A stretch of 64,000 nucleotides of DNA from Bog-473 sp963717455 (GCA_963717455.1 OY970336.1:3844001-3908000), one strand, 5' to 3'. Shown: positions 8,445-17,626, counted from the first letter of the stretch. Made by a program: numbers and translations. The notes: generated by a model from the sequence alone, not told the origin.

Positions 8445-9553
8445 TCACCGGATGAGGCCCTCGACGTGATCCAACGCACCGCGGCACAGAGCACGACCAC
8501 CGTGCCGCCGCATCCACCGCCGCTCGAGCGTGCGCCGTAGACGCCGGGCGTGGCCAATGCCGCCTCGACGGCCGCCGTGGCCGCCGGGTGACCCAGGCCG
8601 ATCGCGTCGTAGCCGGCATGGCTGGCCCGCAGCAGGTGTCCCAGACGCTCTGGTCGTCCCTCGCGGAGGGCAGCGAGCCCAGCCTTGCTCCGGGCGTGCT
8701 CCCCGACACCGAAGGAGGCGGCGGCGCGCACCGGGTACGTCTCCTCGGGCTCGACGACGGTGAGCGGGTCACCGAGGTCGCCCCACCGCCCGACGAAATC
8801 GGCCCCGTCGACGAATTCGGGGAGGCGGGCCACCGCTGAGGGCGGCAATTCGCTGATCCAGGACCACGACCGTCCCTCGGACTCCTCCACGATCCTCTTT
8901 CCCATGAAGGCTGCCGCCCGCGCCCGGCCGTACGGCGTGCCGCTGACGTCGTGTGCCGCGCCGGTCGGCCACCCGACGATCTCCAGATCTGCCGGCACGG
9001 GTACGGCCGGGCATGTCGACACCGGCCGGCACAGGATCGGAAGCAGGGTGCCGCGCTCCCCTGCGGCGACCGCCACCTGGTCCATGACACCGCACGGGGC
9101 GCCCACGACGTAGTTCTCCGCCTCCTGGCACAGCGCAGCGAGGCGGAGCGGGTCGAGGGCACCCGCCCCCAGTGCACGCGCGGTCGCCACCTCGAGCGCT
9201 GCGCTCGATGCCACACCCACGGACTGCGGGAGCTCCGAAGAGATCCGAAGCTGCGCTTTCGGCGGGCTGATCACCCCGTAGCGGACCAGGACCACGGCGA
9301 CGCCGAGGACGTAATGGGTCCACCGCGGCAGGCCGGCGAGCCCACGGCGAACGCCGGCGTAGTCGAGGCCCGCCAGTCGAGCCGTCTCGGTGACCGAGAG
9401 AACGGCTGGGCCGACCACGAGCGCAGTGCCGGGCTCGGCCACCACCTCCGTCGACTGGCGCGTCGGCATCTCGAGCACGAGCGCCCCCGAGTAGTCGGCG
9501 ACGCCACCGAGAAGATCGAGTCGGCCCGGCGCGCTACCGGTCCGCGAGACCAT
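8445..9553 (-). CDS. ARA1-like GHMP sugar kinase (L-arabinokinase/galactokinase type), frameshifted near 3' end
   Basis: GHMP kinase resembling the kinase domain of plant L-arabinokinase ARA1. Recognisable segments are APGRLDLLGGVADYSG, LVLEMPTRQ, the GHMP phosphate loop PQSVGVASSAALEVA, NYVVGAPCGVMDQ, YGRARAAAFMGKRIV and the C-terminal SSGGGCGGTVVVL. It would phosphorylate galactose or arabinose at C1. The literal frame stays open to 8084, running antisense through lacI for about 325 bp with no plausible homology. A 2-nt change at 8485-8488 (tandem CA on the plus strand) restores VVVLCRGALDHVEGLIR and a stop at 8445, so I give that as the likely original end. Start is ATG 9553, which overlaps the phosphatase gene by 20 bp. 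A real mutation and a sequencing error both remain possible. Confidence 0.8.
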
Positions 9554-10457
9554 CGACCAACTGCGCGAGGACGGGACCGATCCGCCTTGCCAATGCCTCG
9601 TTCGCATACCCGACCCACGCGACGGGAGAGGCGTTGTCGAGCGGGGCCTCCAGCGGTCGTCCCCACGGATCGCTCACGACGCCACCGGCTTCGGTCAGCA
9701 ACATCGAGGTGCACACGTCGTAGGGGTGGCAGGCCAGGCCGTCGTCGCCGACCAGGGGACGTAGGTCGGCGACGAAGCGGTCCCGGCCCGTGATGAGCTC
9801 GTGCAGCTGACCGCCGGTTGCGAGGTATTGGTCGTCGAAGACGTGATGGTCGCCCAGCCGGCGGAAGAGCTCGGCCTCGAGCGAGGCCAAGGCCGGCTTC
9901 CCGGGCAGGAAGAACTTCGCCAGACCACTGAAGCTGTGCTCCAGGTCGGTGGCGGATGACGGACGCAGGGCGAGCCGTTCCCTCCCACCGCTGCGCAGAT
10001 CGAGGCGCTCGGCGACCAGCCCGGTGCCGCGCACGGCACTGAGCTGATCGGCCGCACCCTGCTTCACGGTCGGCAGCTCGGTCATGGCAGCGGCCACGAT
10101 GTCGCCGAGCGAGCCGTCTGGCGGGGCCGCCGCCGCCAGGCACCATGCGGGCCGCTTGTCGTACATCAGCCCGCGCGTCCCGTCGATGGTGTCGACGATC
10201 ACGGTCCACTCCGCCCTCTTGCCGACGACGACCGGCTCGTCGAGCCCTTCGGACACAACCCTGACGTCGGGCCAATGCTCCTCGAACCAGACCAGCAACG
10301 CGTCGTCCGCCACGCGGTCGATGGCGTAGATGGTGTCGGCCATGGTCTCCCCCGCCACCACCGACATCTCCATGCCGCGGGAACCGGTGACGAGGGTGCG
10401 CACGTGCTCCCCGAGCCGGCAGAGCAGGCGCCGGGCCTCGTCACCCGAGGGTGGCAC
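9534..10457 (-). CDS. Inositol monophosphatase-like phosphatase
   Basis: A 307-residue member of the Mg-dependent IMPase/FBPase superfamily. Metal motif 1 appears as VIVDTIDGTRG (Asp-x-Ile-Asp-Gly-Thr), with an upstream acidic residue in VSEG. The C-terminal motif reads CHPYDVCTSMLLTEAGGVVSDPWG, with YD in place of the usual WD before the Ala/Gly-Gly segment. It has long insertions relative to short IMPases. The gene is locked between galT (17-bp overlap) and the ARA1-like kinase (20-bp overlap). That suggests a substrate in the same sugar-1-phosphate pathway rather than inositol phosphate, but the substrate is not evident from sequence. Confidence 0.8.
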   Translation of the reverse strand: MPPSGDEARRLLCRLGEHVRTLVTGSRGMEMSVVAGETMADTIYAIDRVADDALLVWFEEHWPDVRVVSEGLDEPVVVGKRAEWTVIVDTIDGTRGLMYDKRPAWCLAAAAPPDGSLGDIVAAAMTELPTVKQGAADQLSAVRGTGLVAERLDLRSGGRERLALRPSSATDLEHSFSGLAKFFLPGKPALASLEAELFRRLGDHHVFDDQYLATGGQLHELITGRDRFVADLRPLVGDDGLACHPYDVCTSMLLTEAGGVVSDPWGRPLEAPLDNASPVAWVGYANEALARRIGPVLAQLVDGLADR

Positions 10458-11424
10458 GGAGCTCCGCCGCCTTCTCGTCCGGATCGGACTCGTTGGTCAT
10501 CGACCCGCCGCCGACCTCGGGACCCGCCAGGTACTTCAACAGGCCAGGAGCCCGCAGTGGCGGGTGCAGCTCGATGTGGAATGGGTAGTGGGGATGTTCG
10601 CCGGCCGGTGCCTGGTGCACGGCGAGCACGTAAGGCAGGCGGAACCCCCACAGGGCGTCGTAGCGTCGCACGACGTCACGGAGGACGAGCGCGAGCGACC
10701 GGCAGCGGTCGTCGTCGAGGTCGACGAGAGAGGTCGCCGGCTCACGGGGCAGCACATGCACTTCGTACGCGTACTGGGCGAACCACGGGACGCAGGCAAA
10801 GAAGTGCTCGCCCTCGCTGATGACGCGCGGACCCGTCACCTCTCGGTCGATCACGTCTCGAAGCAGTGGGCGCCCCGTTCGCCGATGGTGGTCGCACGCG
10901 ACCTCGGCCTCACGCGCCATGGTGGCGTAGACCAGCGACCCGGCATAGATCTGGCAATGCGGGTGGGGATTGGAGGTGCCCACGGCTGCACCCCGGTTCT
11001 CGAAGATGAGGACGTGTGCCACATCCTCCTCTGATTGGAGCGCCTGCGTCCGCTCGCGCCACGTGATCACGATGGCGGACATCTCGTCGTCCGTGAGGTC
11101 GGCCATGGACCGGCTGGTGTCGTGGTGGTAGCAGATCACCTCCGCCGTGCCCCCCGCGCGGCGGGTCCGGTAGAGGTCGTCGTCGAGCGCCGGTTCGGGC
11201 GCGTCCGGCGAGAACACGGGGAGGTCGTTGGTGAAGACGAACACGCCCCGGTACTCGGGATTGGTCACCGCGATCCGTCTCCCGCCCGGCGCCAGCGCAT
11301 TGTCCGCGGGCACGGGAGGCTCCTCGGGGGGGACGATCTCACCGATCCACGGGCGGGCGTCCCGATGCGAGGTGAAGAGGACCCATTGGCCCCGGAACGG
11401 GTGCCATCTGAGCTCCCAGGTCAT
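10441..11424 (-). CDS. galT: Galactose-1-phosphate uridylyltransferase
   Basis: A 327-residue HIT-superfamily nucleotidyltransferase that exchanges UMP between UDP-glucose and galactose 1-phosphate in the Leloir pathway. The catalytic HxH is seen in NPHPHCQIYA, preceded by FENRGAAVGTS. A second metal/substrate segment, FHIELHPP, lies near the C-terminus. The N-terminal WHPFRGQWVLFTSHRDARPW is typical of GalT. It follows the GH2 gene by 15 bp and overlaps the phosphatase gene by 17 bp, forming a GH2-galT-IMPase-kinase operon. No galE is present in the window. Confidence 0.94.
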   Translation of the reverse strand: MTWELRWHPFRGQWVLFTSHRDARPWIGEIVPPEEPPVPADNALAPGGRRIAVTNPEYRGVFVFTNDLPVFSPDAPEPALDDDLYRTRRAGGTAEVICYHHDTSRSMADLTDDEMSAIVITWRERTQALQSEEDVAHVLIFENRGAAVGTSNPHPHCQIYAGSLVYATMAREAEVACDHHRRTGRPLLRDVIDREVTGPRVISEGEHFFACVPWFAQYAYEVHVLPREPATSLVDLDDDRCRSLALVLRDVVRRYDALWGFRLPYVLAVHQAPAGEHPHYPFHIELHPPLRAPGLLKYLAGPEVGGGSMTNESDPDEKAAELRATLG

Positions 11425-11439
11425 TCCCTCGGATCTCCC

Positions 11440-13887
11440 TCAGGCGGTGGCATCGATCCTCAGGTGCTGAGGTTCGCAGCCGTCCGCAGTCGCGCTCACG
11501 GTGATCTCCCCCTCCCCCGTCGGGCGGATCACGGCGAGGGCGCGCCCGTCAAAGGTGGTGCAGGAAGAGCCCGTGAAGCGCTCGGTACTGGCCGGGTTCG
11601 CGCTCCCCAGCGCCTGCAGCACACCGGGGCCGTCCACCTCCACGTGGATCAGCCGGTCGGCAGAGCTGTGCAGCGCCCCCTCGCCGTCGACCAGTGTGAG
11701 GTCGACGAAGGCCAGGTCACCTGGGTGAGCACCGATCGTGGGGCGATCGACCGTGGCCTCCAGCAGCACCGGGCCCGACGCAGAGCGGACACCCACCCGG
11801 CCGACCTCCTCGCCGGCCCGCACGGCAACGGCCTCGAGAAGGCCGGGCTCGAACACGGTCTCGAATTCGGCCGTGAAGCGGTGCGCGGGCCCCGCCGGGC
11901 GCCTGCCCAGCGACCGCCTGTTCACCACGAGCTCGACCTCGTCGGCGTCCGCATAGACCTCGACCGTCACCGGACTGCCTTCCAACCCCTCCCAGCTCCA
12001 CGACGAGATGGCGTCGCTCCACGACCAGGGGGTGGAGTGGGGGGTCCTTCCGTGATGTTGAGGGCGGCGCACGGCCACGTAGGGGTCCGATCGCAAGCCG
12101 AAGACGATCTCGCGGTAGTACGACTGCGGGCGGCGGTGGCCGGTGATGTCGATGTCGCCGCACCAGGCGGTCAGCCACGGGTACCCGCCCATGAACGATT
12201 CCTCCGCTGGGGGCTCTCCCGGCGCGGAGTACATGACGCGGCCGATCCCGGCCTCGCCCAGGTAGTCCCAGCCCGTCCAGGTGAAGTCCCCGATCAGGTG
12301 GGGATGCCTGACCACCTTGTCCCACCCCGTGGCGATGGCCGCTGCGTGCGTCTCGCTGCCGACGATCACCCGGTTGGGGTACAGGCGACCGTCCAGCTCA
12401 TAGCGCGAGTCCATGTAGTTGTACCCGGCGACGTCCAGATACGAGAGGGTCTCCGCCGACTTCGTGGCCACGACGGGAGACAGCATCAGCTTGTTCAGCC
12501 GGTCCGCGAGGTTGGTCAGGGCCGTGTTCACGCCGGTCTCCTCGTCCGTCTTCGAGCTGTCAATCTCGTTCCTCAGCTCCGCGAAGAGCTCCGCACCCCC
12601 GACGAGCAGCCCGCTGACGGCCTGGGTGACCAGGCGGGTGCTGTCGAGCGACCGCACCTTCTCGGCCAGCGCGCGCCCCAGCCGCGCCCCGTGGGGTCGC
12701 CCCACCTCCGGGATCTCGTTGCCGATGCTGTAGAGGATCACGCTCGGGTGGTTGACGTCCTTGCGGATCATCGCCTCGATGTCGGCCTCCCACCAGTCCG
12801 GGAACCGCAGTGCGTAGTCGTCTTCGCTCTTGGGCTCCTCCCACATGTCGAACGCCTCGTCCATCACCAGCACGCCGAGGCGGTCACAGGCTGCGAGCAT
12901 CGGTTTGCTGAGAGGGTTGTGCGCGCTCCTGATCGCATTGAACCCGGCCGCCTTCAGCAACTCGACCCGCCGCTCCTCGGCCCGATCGATCGTCGCCGCA
13001 CCGAGCGGTCCGTTGTCGTGATGGACGCACGCCCCCCGCAGGAGAACCGGCTCCCCGTTGATGCGCAGGCCCCGCACCGGATCAGCGGTCACAGACCGGA
13101 TGCCGAAGGTGGTCGACTCCTCATCGATGACCTCTTCACCCGCCAACAGGCTGACCCGGCAGGTGTACAGATACGGGTCATCGGGACCCCAGCAGCACGG
13201 CCTCGCGACATACAGTCGGCGCCGCGCCGTCGCGGTGTCGCCGGGAACCGTCGTGACCGTCGCCTCGTCCCACGCCACCACCGAGCAGTCTCGATCGAGC
13301 AGCTCCGTGCGGACCACCGCATCCGAGGTCGCGCCGGAACGGTTTCGCACGTCGACGGCGACGGAGACGGCCGCCACGTCGTCGTCGATCTCGGGTGTGA
13401 GCACCTGCAGGCCACCTGGCGCAAGGTGCACCGTGCCCGCTTGGAGGAGCCAGACGCTCCGGTAGATGCCCACGCCGGGGTACCAGCGACTGTCCGCGTG
13501 CGTCCGGGCCTCCACTCTCAGCTCGTTGGGCCCCCCGACACGGATGAGGTGGTCCACCTCCACGACGAAGTCCGAATAGCCGCCGGGCCGGTGGGCGACC
13601 AGGCTGTCGTTCACGTAGACGAGTGCGTCGCGGTAGACGCCCTCGAACTCGAGGGAGACCGACGTGCCCACGTCGTCGATCGGGAGCTCGAGCGTCCTCC
13701 GGTACTCCCACGTCCCTGCCGGGAAGTACGCGGAGGCGGCGTCGCCCGACGGCAGCCGCTCCACGCCGATCAACGCGTCGTGGGGCAGCGTCACCGGGGC
13801 CGGTTCGGGGCCCGCCCCCATCCTCTCCGTGAAGCGGTTGGTCTTCGGGCGAACCGTCCATCCGTCGTTCAGGGGGCTCCGGTGCAT
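11440..13887 (-). CDS. GH2 beta-galactosidase
   Basis: An 815-residue cytoplasmic glycoside hydrolase family 2 enzyme. Order: N-terminal sugar-binding jelly roll (about 1-170), immunoglobulin-like domain (about 170-275), TIM barrel (about 275-570) and C-terminal beta domains (DUF4982-like). The acid/base is Glu391 (YSIGNEI) and the nucleophile is Glu512 (VGSETH). RSAHNPLSKPMLAACDRLGVLVMDEAFDMW is the classic GH2 barrel segment (quoted in part: HNPLSKPM, MDEAFDMW). There is no signal peptide. Beta-galactosidase is the likely activity given galT and the kinase directly downstream. A LacI-type palindrome lies 25-42 bp before the start. Confidence 0.93.
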   Translation of the reverse strand: MHRSPLNDGWTVRPKTNRFTERMGAGPEPAPVTLPHDALIGVERLPSGDAASAYFPAGTWEYRRTLELPIDDVGTSVSLEFEGVYRDALVYVNDSLVAHRPGGYSDFVVEVDHLIRVGGPNELRVEARTHADSRWYPGVGIYRSVWLLQAGTVHLAPGGLQVLTPEIDDDVAAVSVAVDVRNRSGATSDAVVRTELLDRDCSVVAWDEATVTTVPGDTATARRRLYVARPCCWGPDDPYLYTCRVSLLAGEEVIDEESTTFGIRSVTADPVRGLRINGEPVLLRGACVHHDNGPLGAATIDRAEERRVELLKAAGFNAIRSAHNPLSKPMLAACDRLGVLVMDEAFDMWEEPKSEDDYALRFPDWWEADIEAMIRKDVNHPSVILYSIGNEIPEVGRPHGARLGRALAEKVRSLDSTRLVTQAVSGLLVGGAELFAELRNEIDSSKTDEETGVNTALTNLADRLNKLMLSPVVATKSAETLSYLDVAGYNYMDSRYELDGRLYPNRVIVGSETHAAAIATGWDKVVRHPHLIGDFTWTGWDYLGEAGIGRVMYSAPGEPPAEESFMGGYPWLTAWCGDIDITGHRRPQSYYREIVFGLRSDPYVAVRRPQHHGRTPHSTPWSWSDAISSWSWEGLEGSPVTVEVYADADEVELVVNRRSLGRRPAGPAHRFTAEFETVFEPGLLEAVAVRAGEEVGRVGVRSASGPVLLEATVDRPTIGAHPGDLAFVDLTLVDGEGALHSSADRLIHVEVDGPGVLQALGSANPASTERFTGSSCTTFDGRALAVIRPTGEGEITVSATADGCEPQHLRIDATA

Positions 13888-13911
13888 GCCGAGCGATCTT
13901 AGGCCGAAAAG

Positions 13912-13929
13912 TATGTTACCGCTACCATA
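13912..13929. promoter_or_regulatory. LacI-type imperfect palindrome upstream of GH2
   Basis: TATGTTACCGCTACCATA is an 18-bp imperfect palindrome (14 of 18 positions symmetric) centred on CG, in the 93-bp gap between the GH3 and GH2 genes. The shape matches LacI-family operators, but the arms differ from the xylA operator, so another regulator may bind it. The cognate factor is unknown. Confidence 0.4.
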
Positions 13930-13980
13930 ACCGGACCCTGGCCACCGTCGCAGCGCCGTTCCGAGGCCAGGAGAGGCGGG

Positions 13981-16143
13981 TCAGGACGGTGCGAGGCGCA
14001 GGCTCAGCGCGCGGGGGTCGTGCGTGTGTGATCCGATCTCCAAATCGACGTCGGAAGGCGAGGGCGGGACCCGCCGCCTCCGGACGGGGTCCCACACGGC
14101 CAAGGGTGTCAGCGACACGTCCACCGGTACCGACACCGTCGCACCCGCCCGCGCGAACACAGGAGCGAATCCCGCCAGCATCCACTCGCCGGCGTACGGC
14201 CCGGACCGGGTCCGCCCGTACACCTGGACGACGTGGCCACCGTCCCTCCCCCCGGTGTTGGTCACCTGCACGGTCAACCTCACCTCGTCCTCTCCCACCG
14301 CGTCGACGGTGGCGATCGGAATGGCGAACGTCGTGTAGGAGAGACCGAACCCGTGGGGGAACGCGGCAGGCACGCCGAGGCTGTCCAGGAGCCGCTGCCC
14401 GTGGAGACGGCCGTAGGTCGTGGCCGTCGCGTCGCGGTCGAAGGAAGGGAGGTGCGCTTCCGACGTGGGAAAAGCGAAAGGCAGGCGCCCCGTGGGATTG
14501 TGCTCGCCGGTCAGGACGTGTGCGAGCGCGTGTCCCCCTTCCATCCCGGCGTACCACATCATCATCAGCACGGGCACCTGGGGCCTCCACGACTCCGTGA
14601 TGACGGCGCCCGACGCAACGAGGACGACCACGGTCGAGGGATTCGCGGCTGCGACCGCGCTGATGATCGCCTCGTCGACGTCTCGCAGCGAGAGGGAGGC
14701 CCGGTCGCCACCGTAACTGTTGCCCTCTGTCCCCGATCGGACGGCCTCGTCGAAGGCCCGTCTGTCGTCGTCCGTCATGGGAGGGAACAGCGAGAGCAGC
14801 TCTGGCGCCAGCGCGGTGTTGGACCCGATGTACTCGCCCTCGTCGTCCGCGTCGTACCCGACCAGCACGATCGCGACGTCGGCGGACGCGGCGGCTTCAC
14901 GCGCCTCGGACACGTCGCCGGACTCCACGTGGACGATGCGGGAGCTCGGGAACTGGGCGCGAATTCCGTCCAACGGCGTCACGAACGAAGGAGGGCGCAC
15001 GTCCGATGAACCGTGGTCGCCCATATTGGGCGCGGTCGCCAAGCGACCGATCACGGCGATCGTCCCCGTGGAGTCGGGATCGAGCGGGAGGACCGGAGTC
15101 CCTCCGACCGGCTCGTTCTTGAGGAGGACGATGGAGCGGGCGGCGACGGTGCGAGCCAGGGCCCGGGCTTCCGCGTCGGCCATGACATCGATCGGCGGGT
15201 CGTTCGGGATCCGGGAGGCGTACGAGCGCAGTTGCGTGGCGATGATCCGGGTGCCCGCACGCTCCACCATCGGCCACGACATCTCGCCCGCCGCCAGCTG
15301 GTCGCGGAGATGTTCGGCCCGCTGCTGGCGAAACGGCTCTTCGAGGTCCATCCCTGCGTTCAGCGCCTTGCCACCGTCACGCATGCCCCAGATGAAGTCC
15401 GTGACGGTGATGCCGCCCCAGCCCCACATGTCCCGCAGCACGGTGGTCAGGAGATAGGAGTTCTGTCCGCACCACTCGCCGTTGACCGAGTTGTACGCCC
15501 CCATCACCGCGGCCACGCCCTCGTCGACGACCCGCTTGAAGTGCGGCAGGTAGACATCGTGCAGGGTCGCCTCGTCCACCGTGACGTCCACGCTGAAGCG
15601 GGCGTTCTCCATGGAGTTCAGCGCGTAGTGCTTGACGCACGCCATCACCCACCGCTGCGCCCCGCGCGCGAGTGCCGCCCCGAACTCGCCGAGATGGTGG
15701 GGGTCGTCGCCGTAGGTCTCCTGTGCCCTGCCCCACGCCGGGTGCCGGGGGAGGTTCACGCACACCCCGCCGAAGAAGTTCCCCCCCTGGGCCCTGATCT
15801 CCCGCCCGATCACCGCACCGACCTGCTCCTCGAGGGTCACGTCCCAGGTGGCCCCACGGGCCACCGACACCGGGAAGGCGGTGCCCGTTCCGGCCACACA
15901 GCCCCGCGGGCCGTCGACGAACCGGGTGCCGGGGATGCCGATCCGTTCGATCGCGCCGTGCACGATCGGCACCCGGTTGTACCCCTCCGACCGGAAGCGG
16001 GCCAGGCCCAGCCAGAAGTCCTCGTCGCCGTCCAGCAACCACAGCCGCTCCTCGTCACCGAGCCGCTCGTAGAGCTCCCGCGCGACATCCGATGCCGGCC
16101 GCCCGGCGCGCACCGCGTCGACTGCATCCTCGAAGGCCGTCAT
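13981..16143 (-). CDS. GH3 beta-glycosidase (three-domain, intracellular)
   Basis: A 720-residue GH3 enzyme. The N-terminal barrel contains VDGPRG, the substrate-binding KHYALNSMENARF, and nucleophile Asp249 in GITVTDFIWGMRDGG. The alpha/beta sandwich contains VIGRLATAPNMGDHGSSDV. A fibronectin III-like domain at the C-terminus (VTNTGGRDGGHVVQVYG) completes it. ATG 16143 (MTAFEDAVDAV) is chosen; an in-frame extension to 16479 would cross the divergent promoter and operator and looks non-coding. No signal peptide. Likely beta-glucosidase or beta-xylosidase; the family does not settle which. It leads the minus-strand GH3-GH2-galT-phosphatase-kinase series and is divergent from the GH1 gene. Confidence 0.92.
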   Translation of the reverse strand: MTAFEDAVDAVRAGRPASDVARELYERLGDEERLWLLDGDEDFWLGLARFRSEGYNRVPIVHGAIERIGIPGTRFVDGPRGCVAGTGTAFPVSVARGATWDVTLEEQVGAVIGREIRAQGGNFFGGVCVNLPRHPAWGRAQETYGDDPHHLGEFGAALARGAQRWVMACVKHYALNSMENARFSVDVTVDEATLHDVYLPHFKRVVDEGVAAVMGAYNSVNGEWCGQNSYLLTTVLRDMWGWGGITVTDFIWGMRDGGKALNAGMDLEEPFRQQRAEHLRDQLAAGEMSWPMVERAGTRIIATQLRSYASRIPNDPPIDVMADAEARALARTVAARSIVLLKNEPVGGTPVLPLDPDSTGTIAVIGRLATAPNMGDHGSSDVRPPSFVTPLDGIRAQFPSSRIVHVESGDVSEAREAAASADVAIVLVGYDADDEGEYIGSNTALAPELLSLFPPMTDDDRRAFDEAVRSGTEGNSYGGDRASLSLRDVDEAIISAVAAANPSTVVVLVASGAVITESWRPQVPVLMMMWYAGMEGGHALAHVLTGEHNPTGRLPFAFPTSEAHLPSFDRDATATTYGRLHGQRLLDSLGVPAAFPHGFGLSYTTFAIPIATVDAVGEDEVRLTVQVTNTGGRDGGHVVQVYGRTRSGPYAGEWMLAGFAPVFARAGATVSVPVDVSLTPLAVWDPVRRRRVPPSPSDVDLEIGSHTHDPRALSLRLAPS

Positions 16144-16193
16144 CCTCAGTTCGGTGATCCTCCCAGATCTTCGGCTCCGCTCACCCTGGTCCC

Positions 16194-16207
16194 TGCAAAG
16201 CTTTGCA
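16194..16207. promoter_or_regulatory. Perfect LacI-type operator between divergent GH3 and GH1 genes
   Basis: TGCAAAGCTTTGCA is a perfect 14-bp palindrome with an AAAGCTTT core, the classic form bound by many LacI-family sugar repressors. It lies 51 bp before the GH3 start and 154 bp before the preferred GH1 start, so it can control both directions. Confidence 0.7.
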
Positions 16208-16360
16208 CCCGCCTCGCTATGATCCGAGGGCCCAGGGTGAGCTCGGGTCTTGTGCCACCGCGCCTCGCCCCTACCGTCAGCAATGGAGTCGTCGAGAAGG
16301 AAAGGGACCGTTGAGTTTTCGGACGACCGCGCTCGGGTGCGAGCGCCAGGCAGCGAAGCC

Positions 16361-17596
16361 GTGACGCAGTTCCCCGACGGCTTCCTCTGGGGTGCCGCCA
16401 CGGCCGGCCACCAGGTGGAGGGCGGGAACGTCAACGCCGACCTGTGGCCGCTCGAATGGGCGGAGAACTCGGCGTTCAACGAGCCCTCGGGCGATGCGTG
16501 CGACCACTACCACCGCTATCCCGAGGACATCGCCATGCTCGCCGAGCTGGGTCTCACCGCGTACCGGTTCTCCCTCGAGTGGTCGCGCATCGAGCCCGAG
16601 CCCGGCTACTTCTCCAGGGCCGCCCTCGACCACTATCGAAGGATGATCGAGTGCTGCCTCGAGAGCGGGGTGACGCCCGTCGTGACCTACAACCACTTCA
16701 CGCTCCCCCGCTGGATGGCCGGCGAGGGCGGGTGGGCGGCCGACGGCTCGCCCGAACGCTTCGGCCGCTACGCCTCCGGGGTGACGGAGCACCTCGGCGA
16801 TCTCCTGTCCTGGGTCTGCACGCTCAACGAGCCCAACCTCATGGCGATGCTGGCGACCACGGGGGTCCTGGCCATGGGCGCCGGCGCACGACGGCCGGCG
16901 CCCGGGCCTTCGGAGGCGCGCTCCCCCGGCGTCGGCGGCTTCGACCCAACCCGGTACCGGATGGGGCTCGTCGCAGCCGACTTGGAGCGGATGGCGGCCG
17001 CCCACCGCGCGGCACGGGAGGCGATCAAGTCCGTTGCCCCGAAAGCCAAGGTGGGATGGACGCTCGCGCTGATCGATCTGCAGCCGGTACCCGATGGGGA
17101 GAGCCGCTGGAAGGAGGCTCGTGCACGGGGCCAGACGGACTGGCTCGTCGTGTCGAGGGACGACGACTTCGTCGGCGTGCAGACCTACTCGCGCTCGATG
17201 GTCGGCCGGGAGGGCAACGTGCCACCGCCGGAGGGAGTGCCGACGATGCAGACGGGGTGGGAGGTCTACCCGGAGGCCCTCGGGCACACGGTGCGCCTGG
17301 CCGCCGAGCACGCCCAGGTCCCGGTGCTGGTGACGGAGAACGGCATGGCGACGGACGACGACGAGGCCCGGATCGCCTACACGCGTGCCGCGCTCGAGGG
17401 GCTCGCCGGGTGCATCGACGACGGCATCGACGTCCGCGGCTACCTGCACTGGACTCTTCTCGACAACTTCGAATGGAACGCCGGCTACTCGGTGACGTTC
17501 GGACTCGTCTCCGTGGACCGGGAGACGTTCGCCCGGACGGTCAAGCCTTCCGCTCGTTGGCTCGGGCAGGTCGCCGGCTCCAACGGCTTGGAGTGA
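16361..17596 (+). CDS. GH1 beta-glucosidase
   Basis: A 411-residue GH1 (beta/alpha)8-barrel enzyme. The N-terminus MTQFPDGFLWGAATAGHQVEG is the family hallmark (first residues quoted: FPDGFLWGAA). The acid/base is Glu157 in LNEPN and the nucleophile is Glu326 in VTENGM; YLHWTLLDNFEWNAGY forms the aglycone/glycone site near the end. GTG 16361 is preferred because GH1 proteins begin just before FPxGFLWG; in-frame starts at 16250 and 16283 would add 26-37 unrelated residues. No signal peptide. Divergent from GH3 over the shared palindrome. Likely hydrolyses cello-oligosaccharides or aryl beta-glucosides in the cytoplasm. Confidence 0.93.
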   Translation: MTQFPDGFLWGAATAGHQVEGGNVNADLWPLEWAENSAFNEPSGDACDHYHRYPEDIAMLAELGLTAYRFSLEWSRIEPEPGYFSRAALDHYRRMIECCLESGVTPVVTYNHFTLPRWMAGEGGWAADGSPERFGRYASGVTEHLGDLLSWVCTLNEPNLMAMLATTGVLAMGAGARRPAPGPSEARSPGVGGFDPTRYRMGLVAADLERMAAAHRAAREAIKSVAPKAKVGWTLALIDLQPVPDGESRWKEARARGQTDWLVVSRDDDFVGVQTYSRSMVGREGNVPPPEGVPTMQTGWEVYPEALGHTVRLAAEHAQVPVLVTENGMATDDDEARIAYTRAALEGLAGCIDDGIDVRGYLHWTLLDNFEWNAGYSVTFGLVSVDRETFARTVKPSARWLGQVAGSNGLE

Positions 17597-17600
17597 CCCT

Positions 17601-17626
17601 CGGACGGAGGGGAGCCCCCCTGTCCG
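17601..17626. terminator. Bidirectional hairpin between GH1 and amidohydrolase genes
   Basis: CGGAC pairs with GTCCG and AGGGG with CCCCT, giving a 10-bp stem with a 2-nt GG bulge and a 4-nt loop. It fills the 30-bp gap between two convergent stop codons. A T tract is missing, as is common in high-GC actinobacteria. Confidence 0.55.

Noticed and set aside
11035..13902. Long 955-codon plus-strand open frame
   Set aside because: Exactly antisense to galT and GH2, which have clear motifs; Arg/His/Val-rich composition without any family pattern is typical of high-GC shadow frames.
16144..16479. N-terminal extension of the minus-strand GH3 gene to 16479
   Set aside because: It would cross the operator and the GH1 start; residues before MTAFEDAVDAV lack resemblance to GH3.
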